DNA from: Choristoneura fumiferana
Taxonomy: Eukaryota; Arthropoda; Insecta; Lepidoptera; Tortricidae
Assembly (NCBI RefSeq): GCF_025370935.1
Contig: NC_133474.1
Coordinates: forward strand, 12,762,681 to 12,826,680
Reading direction: 5' to 3'
DNA: 64,000 nucleotides
In this document: piece after piece, positions 57,800 to 64,000 of the stretch
Layout of the letters: each line of letters begins with the position of its first letter
Numbering within the stretch: position 1 is the stretch's first letter
The notes under the pieces: generated by a model
What the model was told of the DNA's origin: nothing
What the model saw: the letters and a program-made list of their open reading frames with translations, nothing else
Databases searched by the model: none
Made by a program: the position numbers and the translations under genes

Positions 57800-58047
57800 A
57801 AGTAGTGACAAAACACGCTCTCTTGCTCGCTAATCCTGCCGTGAAGCAGCAGTGCTTGCACTGTTGTGTTTCGGCGTGGAGAGTAAGAAAGCCGGTGAAA
57901 TTGCTGGCACGTGAGGTATCCCATCTTAGGCCTCTAGGTTGGCAACGCGTCTGCAATACCCCTGGTGTTGCAGATGTTTATGGGCGGTGGTGATCTCTTA
58001 TCATGGAGACCCACTTGCTCGTTTTCCATCCAGTCGAATAAAAAAAA
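57800..58047 (-). mobile_element. repeat family C, copy 3
   Basis: Reverse orientation; CTTGCACTGTTGTGTTTCGG, GGCCTCTAGGTTGGCAACGC and CATCCAGTCGAATAAAAAA match copies 1 and 2. The end with the GGACCTTGCACAAGG segment is replaced. Confidence 0.68.
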
Positions 58048-58049
58048 AA

Positions 58050-60260
58050 CATTTCCTTGACTATTTCCTCCCCCACAAAAAGTTTTTTTTAAGTATCGTG
58101 AGATTATTATTATTATTAAGAGTTAATACAGGTAACGTCGTGTATCTAAGAAGCGTTATCGCTGCCTATAATTATTGCTTACTTTAAAATCTCTATATAT
58201 CTGTGTTTTTCTGTATTGCTTACTATGCGTTAGTAATAACCGGCGGCAAACTAGGTTAGGTTTTTATAATATTTTTAATTTGTATGTACTTTTCTGTATT
58301 TTACTTTTTATAACTATTATAAAAACCTAAACCTAAGAATGAAAGAAAAATAAAGAACATAATAATAAATAATAAATAAATAAGAGTTATTGTTTTGTAT
58401 TGTATCTAAGTAGCCATAGTGGTACATATTTACTAGATTATTACTTACTTCCACGTTTTATCCTGATACTTATAGTGTGTAAGGGTCTAAAAAGTAGTAC
58501 GGTCTCGAGGGACACTTCGAGCCTGTCGGCTATGACGTATCGCTTAGATTTTTTACCAATACGCTGTGAACATATTTTTGCTTTTATGTTAATATATCAA
58601 TTTTGTTTGTCCTGCTCTTGACACTTTTTCCCGAAAAAATGTATATCGTTGACAGTTTCATGATACGGGTCCGACATTATGTTACGCCATTCCAATGAAT
58701 AGATTTTATGAAGTAGGTCTATTTGAATAGGTGTATACGAGATTTAGTGTGACATGATGACTTGGTGCATATTCAGAATAACTCATGTTTGAGTCGATTG
58801 GAAATATTCTTAATTCAAAATAATCAGTTGTATCTTTTGTTAGTAATTTTAATGCGAAAAACCGGCCAAGAGCGTGTCGGACACGCCCAAAATAGGGTTC
58901 CGTAGCCATTACGAAAAAAATAAGTAATATTTTTCTAAGGATTTCGTATTTTATATGGAATCTTCCAAGTTTAGGTATATTTTATACCTTAGGCTGCTAT
59001 ATTACTTGATTCCGTACAAAATACGAAATCCTTAGGAAAATATTACTTATTTTTTTCGTAATGGCTACGGAACCCTATTTTGGGCGTGTCCGACACGCTC
59101 TTGGCCGGTTTTTTCCTTTAAATTTAATAAACAAAATGTGAGATAGCATAAGACGACGGCGAATATAAAAACATCTGGGATGAGCGCACCGTCGCACCGC
59201 ATAGTTCAGGCGGTTTGTCACAGGGGGCACCACTTATAAATCTCGCGTTGACCCTCCTTTATGGCAAACTTGACAAACATGATACTAGTGGGTCAGCTGG
59301 GAATGGACACAATAAAAATTCGATTCTGCCGATATTTATTAAAGATTGACCCTTGCAAGTGGCGTGGGGTAAATAATAAGGTACCTATGAATGCGAATTT
59401 TAGCAGATATGTTTCGTTCGTGAATTTAGTTTTTCGACGCATTTTTTTTTGTGTATGACTCTTGCAGTACCTTAACTCACTGTGTATCGTAGACATGTTT
59501 ACACATATCAGCTTCCGGCTTTCCTTGCTTTTAGGAATCGGGACGGAAAAAAATATTATTCTAGGGTGACATAGGTAGTAGTAAGTATTGAGATGCTAAT
59601 GTAATTATGAGTTATGGAAACCAAAATAAATAAGCTGCTGCTGAAAAGGTTAATCTTAAGATTAATTAATATCTAATAAAACGCTTTTGTCCCTCTTTTA
59701 TCTGTCCTCGCACAATCGAGGGCGAAAATAAGAAAAGAGATCTAACAATAAATCCTCCTACATAAAAATTGCAACAACTTTGTTCATAATGCCGATGGAG
59801 GCATCATCAAAAGTTGGTTCGCACCCTCGCGCCCATTCGTGCAGAGATTACCAATAAATCCAATACGGGATAATTGGCCGGCTTAATTCTGTTCTATCTT
59901 TCTACTTAGTTCAGTCGTCAGAATGTGCCAGCTCAGGCCCCTTGGGAGTGTCCAGCCGAAAGTACAAACACCGTGCTATCGCCAATCCAAAATCATACCT
60001 GAATCTTGCCCTTACGATCTATTTTCTTGTGACGATAATAAGAAACAAAACAGAATCTACTTCAACTAAAGAAAGTACTGCTATTAATGAGTTATTTTTA
60101 GTATGCTGCTATTCACAGGCCTATTATAATACTTAGAACCTACTTTTGCTTCGTTTAAATAACTCAGTATTTTTCTCAATGATCTAAAGTAGATAGAATA
60201 TAAGAACCTAGCAACAGCCTAGCTAGCTACTGCTAGGTTACCTATTTGTTCCTGACTTTA
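58050..60260. other. unique DNA around the family B palindrome
   Basis: Outside 58856-59114 no repeat is recognised. 59140-59300 and 59690-59960 are base-balanced. Confidence 0.4.
58856..59114. repeat. head-to-head family B palindrome
   Basis: The left arm 58856-58964 (minus-oriented family B end) and right arm 59007-59114 (plus-oriented) are almost perfect complements, including GGCCAAGAGCGTGTCGGACA, AGGGTTCCGTAGCCATTACG and AAGGATTTCGTATTTT; I see only about three or four mismatches. The spacer is about 40 nt. Confidence 0.85.
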
Positions 60261-60263
60261 TAT

Positions 60264-60373
60264 CAGTGTTTTTCAAACTGTGGGTCGCGAACTGTAAGTG
60301 GAGGTAAGCAGGTGGCCGCCAAATATTGTTCAAACTAAGGGGACCGCGTTCTGAAATTTTTTGAAAAACAGCG
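60264..60373. mobile_element. hAT-type MITE remnant
   Basis: Starts CAGTGTTTTTCAAACTG and ends TTTTGAAAAACAGCG (2 mismatches in 14 as inverted repeats). 8-bp flanks CTTTATAT and GTTTATAT agree in 7 of 8, the target size expected for hAT. Confidence 0.65.
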
Positions 60374-60519
60374 GTTTATATGATACAATGCTTTAAACTT
60401 TCGTGATTCTCAATCATATCTAACTATTACCAATTTCCACTTTCTTTGCCTACCATAGTAACACTGCATTGTGGCCGAAACGTCGAGGTAATTTTGACTT
60501 GTTTGTTAGCAATGTAACA

Positions 60520-60660
60520 TAATAAAAATAAATGTATGTACGTAAACTCTTTATTGTACAAAAGTAAAGAAACAAAATACATTTGACAAACTTTCATATA
60601 CATACTTGTACAAAGGCGCACTTATCCCTTTAAGGGATCTCTACCAGTCAACCTTTGAGT
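60520..60660 (-). repeat. LINE/SINE 3'-end-like repeat
   Basis: AACTCTTTATTGTACAAAAG, AAGGCGCACTTATCCCTTTA and GGGATCTCTACCAGTCAACC, widely repeated in Lepidoptera. The CTTTATTGTACA phrase also occurs at 2856-2870. Confidence 0.5.
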
Positions 60661-60664
60661 GGAT

Positions 60665-62005
60665 GAGAGGAGCAATCAGTTAGGGACCAACAAAGAGTCA
60701 GTTAAAAGAGTTGAAAATAGTGGAAGCTACAATAATACGTTTGTAAGATCTTGTCTCTATGTTTATACTACATACATACCTACATGTATGTAGTAATATA
60801 CTACAGATAATGCGCATATGATTACGGTACGGTATAAATAGGATTTTTCCGAAATCTAACATTAACTTATTAGTTTTGACAGGTAGTGACGTGACGGATA
60901 TAGCAGAAGGTGTCGCTTTTTCATGTAGCCTAATGGATGGGAATTATGGAGTCAAGGGGTGGCAGCGATTTGATATTCGCATCAGCTGGCCCCCGGGACC
61001 TCCGTGACGGGACTCAATAGCTACCCCACGATCGACGTTTTATAAGCATTCAGATATGGGAAATGCACTCAGATAAATCGATTATGTGTCTGATTTTTTG
61101 TGAATGCCCCGAACGATGGGTCCATTCAGATAAGTAAACTTAACTGAATCTATGTAGGTAAGGAAAACTTATTTTTTTTTACTTTTGCTCATTCCAGTCA
61201 GTTGATGAATTTATTAATTTATAGGTACTTAACCTATTTGATTAGTCATGAGGACTTTAAAGCAAAATATTGCAGCAACACAATATATACCTACGCGTTG
61301 ACACACTACAGCAATATTTATTCGACTACTGTCACACTCAACGGCTGACTAGAATGCGTAAGTAATATGAAAACGGAGATTTTCTGATTCGATACTAATA
61401 AACAATTTTACAACAAAGTTGCTCGTCCGTGTAAGGGAAAATTCCGCTTTTTATTTTCAACTTCACCCCTGCGACGAGTTCGAATTAAAACGTCAGTCAA
61501 TGCGGAAAAATCCCATTCCGAAAAATTAGCCAGCGGAATTCGAACAAATAATTAATCTGGAATAATCATACAAAACGATGCGAGCGGGCCTCCGCCATTA
61601 TTACCATTCATTTCAAATCAGCCGTGCGGGCGGAGGCTGGGAGGGATCCTCGCTCGACCTGAATAACCATACATTTTCCAATCAGGGCACGTATCATTTA
61701 ACTTGCTATTAAATTCGACTTCTTCCCTTCCAATTATTATCATGTCAAGGAAAAACTCAGAACAGTACGAAAATCCCAGCGGGATCTGTGTAAATAAAAT
61801 GACTGTACCTACATATGAAGTCAATAATTGTTTCTTATGACTTTGCAATATAAATATTATGAGATAAAGAAGAAGCTCATGCATAGGTATACCGTTAGGC
61901 AATCGCTTACGTACGTGCTTGAATGGGTAGGTATCGTTGTCGCTTCGTCGTAGAGTTAATTGACACAATGTGAATAAGCGATTTTGGGAGAGAATAATAG
62001 TAGAA
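60665..62005. other. unique DNA with candidate conserved block
   Basis: 61370-61700 is base-balanced and repeat-free; a 130-residue minus frame at 61618-62010 crosses it without recognisable domains. Confidence 0.35.
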
Positions 62006-62010
62006 AACAT

Positions 62011-62975
62011 CCGTGGTGGTTTGAACTATGGCCTCTCAAGCAGAACGATCGTGGGTACAAATCCAGGCACGCACCTCAGAGTTTTTCAAAATTCAAAGTC
62101 AAAGTCAAAGTCAAAGTCAAAATATCTTTATTCAATTTAGGCTATAACAAGCACTTATGAATGTCAAAAAAAAAATCTACCACCGGTTCGGAAAAACCTC
62201 TGCTGAGAAGAATCCGGCAAGAAACTCAACGAGGTATATATATATTTTTTTTAAAAACAGATTTACAATATTATTAAATGATATTTAAACATCACAAGTA
62301 TTTAACACAACTTTATTTTTAACACAGTAGGTTCGCTATTTGAAGGGATCGCTAATGCGGATCGGAATTATTTCCAAATATCCCTGTCCATGATATAATC
62401 ATTAACTTTATAATACGCCTTTGATATTAATGTCTTCTTGACAATAGATCTGAATTTGTATCCGTTTCATTTATAATATTTTTGGAATTTTATTATAAAA
62501 ACGTATGCAATTTCCCAGAAAAGACTTTTTGGTTTTAGCCAGTCTGTAAGATGGAACTTTAAGCTTCCCTGTGTTTCTAGTAGCTTTTGGCTTATCGACG
62601 TTAGCGGGAAAATCACATATGTTCTTCCTAACATACATGATTATTTCAAAAACATAAAGCGACGGCAGGGTTAGGATATCTGTTTCCTTAAAAAAAGATC
62701 TTAAAGATTCACGCGTCTTCAAATTATAAATTGCTCTAATTGCTCTCTTTTGTAAGATAAAAATTCACGTGTGAAATTACATTTGAAATTTACCACGAGG
62801 TTTATGGTGAAGGAGACATCGTGAGGACCAGCACAAATCTGCGAAGCAATTGAAAGGTTTGTGTGAAGTTTCCAATTTGCACTAGACCCTCGTGGGAACT
62901 ACGGCCCATGCCCTCTCATTCTGAGTAGGCACAGTGCCCAACGGTGGGACGTATATAGGCTGGGATGATGATGAG
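62011..62975 (+). mobile_element. SINE-1 copy interrupted by a LINE
   Basis: The left part (62011-62095) is the tRNA-like head with a damaged A box (CCTAGTGG lost) and the start of the body; the right part (62768-62975) carries ATTACATTTGAAATTTACCA, the rest of the body and the GGGACGTATATAGGCTGGGATG end plus a GATG tail. Removing 62096-62767 restores a continuous SINE-1 body at TTTTTCAAAATTCACGTGTG. Confidence 0.78.
62096..62759 (-). mobile_element. CR1/Jockey-type LINE 3' end inserted in a SINE
   Basis: The minus strand starts abruptly with a frame encoding LQKRAIRAIYNLKTRESLR, LTLPSLYVFEIIMYVRKN and FLGNCIRFYNKIPKI. A frameshift follows, then SKAYYKVNDYIMD, the standard carboxy end of this ORF2 type. 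The 3' end is a (TTTGAC)n-like tail, seen as CAAAGT repeats at 62096-62118. An 8-bp direct repeat AAAATTCA flanks it (62088-62095 and 62760-62767), marking a 5'-truncated target-primed insertion into SINE-1. Confidence 0.8.
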
Positions 62976-64000
62976 AATGTTCGAGTAGATCATCTAATTC
63001 ATGTAATACGTCTTTTACCTACTCGCGTATTGCAAACCATTGAAGCTGATTAAAAAGGATGTCTAAATTATATTTACTTACTTTCACAGCGTGTTTTTAA
63101 TCACGCTTTTTACTTAAGATATTTCTGCCGCTATAGCTCTTCAAAAATTAAAGGTTTTTCCGATCTTATTTATTTTGTGGTAAGCATTCATCTGAGAGCG
63201 CAATGTTACACGGAATACTTTTCATAAGCACCGTCATAACATTCATGCTCAAGACCTTTTACCGTAATTACTTGCTTCTGAACGTGGTGTTCACGCGGGG
63301 CGAATTAGAGAATTAAAATTTTATGAAAGAAGACTTGCTTTTTTCTTGGGCTGCATAGGTCGATTTTGGGCCGTGACGGAACTTGTTAAGTTAATGAGCC
63401 TCAAAATATAAGCTGCTAATACAAAGATCTCATATCTGAGAGAAAAGCGTTATATTCACTTTTTCACACTTTTATAGGTTGGTTGCGCCGTATTGCTGTA
63501 TGAAAGGAGATGGACAAGCCTAGGTGTAACGCTGGCCGAAAACCTCTGATGCCACGCGGTGTTCATTCATTGTCATCTGTCATAGGTATTTACATATCAA
63601 AATTATTGCTCCGCTCGACTTGAAGAAAACTGTGATAAGTAAATAAATAATATTAATACCCCGCAGGTGTGTGCTTTAATCAAATTACCAGTGATGTGCA
63701 TCATATCATTATTCAAACCCGTGGCCAGTCTGAAGGTCGGCGGCGAACTTGGGTAAGTTCACCTTCCTTCGCTATATCGGCACGGGCTGCACCCTAGGTA
63801 ATTTGACTATGTAAACACATAGGTATTGACTAAATATGATTTCTGTTTTTTTATTTATTTATTTGTATTTAAGCAGTACCTATACTCAAAGTCGATTGAA
63901 ATAAAAAAAACTAGCTCTCTATCGTGTCTACTAGTAGGTATATGGAAATTTCAAAAATCCCTTCTTAGTACACGTTTTTGATCTCAAGAATCAAGTCTTG
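62976..64000. other. AT-rich terminal DNA
   Basis: No gene or recognised repeat; the window ends without a feature at the edge. Confidence 0.4.

Noticed and set aside
57805..57993. Frame sharing peptide with 22524-22718 and 25848-26039
   Set aside because: All three are translations of family C copies, not a gene family.
61618..62010. 130-residue minus frame
   Set aside because: No recognised domain, starts near SINE-1 and crosses unique AT-rich DNA.

Overview
This window looks like nuclear DNA from a moth or butterfly (Lepidoptera). The identification rests on repeats I recognise by eye. These are Helitrons of the Lep1 type (TC...CTAG ends, A^T insertion), tRNA-derived SINEs with (GATG)n-like tails, a repeat ending in GGCCAAGAGCGTGTCGGACACG, the AACCGACTTC...GGAGGAGG element, and decayed Jockey-, CR1- and RTE-type LINE ends. 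Nothing bacterial is present: there are no operons, CRISPR array, rRNA or convincing functional tRNA gene. Most long open frames fall inside repeats or are chance readings of AT-rich DNA.

Only two protein genes are well supported, both on the + strand between 50.4 and 54.6 kb. They are tandem paralogues. Each has a short signal-peptide exon, a small phase-1 intron (82 and 67 nt), and a second exon with an identically spaced cysteine head, YG-x6-C-x8-C-x3-C-x13-C-x-C-x-C-Y. The tails differ: Ser/Thr/Gly-rich in the first gene and acidic Glu/Thr/Gly-rich in the second. I do not recognise the family. The CxxxC and CxC spacings resemble cysteine-stabilised alpha-beta peptides, but the fourth cysteine is misplaced for that fold. 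This pair is the best candidate here for something undescribed. A third coding-like segment lies on the - strand near 10.2-10.33 kb, with very high G/C at third codon positions; it may be a lone exon of a gene that extends beyond the window.

Layout: 0-4 kb holds GC-rich patches, a tandem duplication with a palindrome, and a broken retroelement ORF end. 4-18.3 kb is a SINE, Helitron and LINE mosaic around unique DNA. 18.3-21.6 kb is the longest repeat-free stretch. 21.6-36 kb carries many small inverted-repeat elements (MITEs), including one nested in a SINE tail. 36-41.6 kb holds MITEs and a 1.35 kb foldback split by another repeat. 41.6-50 kb is mostly unique, with base-balanced blocks that could be conserved regulatory elements. 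50-55.8 kb is the gene pair with copies of one repeat family beside each gene, then a GC-cored foldback. 56-64 kb is more repeats, including a head-to-head palindrome and a LINE nested in a SINE with a clear target duplication.

The large unique, gene-poor intervals fit introns or the regulatory surroundings of a gene outside the window, but this is inference. Family names for repeats come from recall of sequence motifs, not from a search. Repeat edges are accurate to a few bases only where target duplications are stated.
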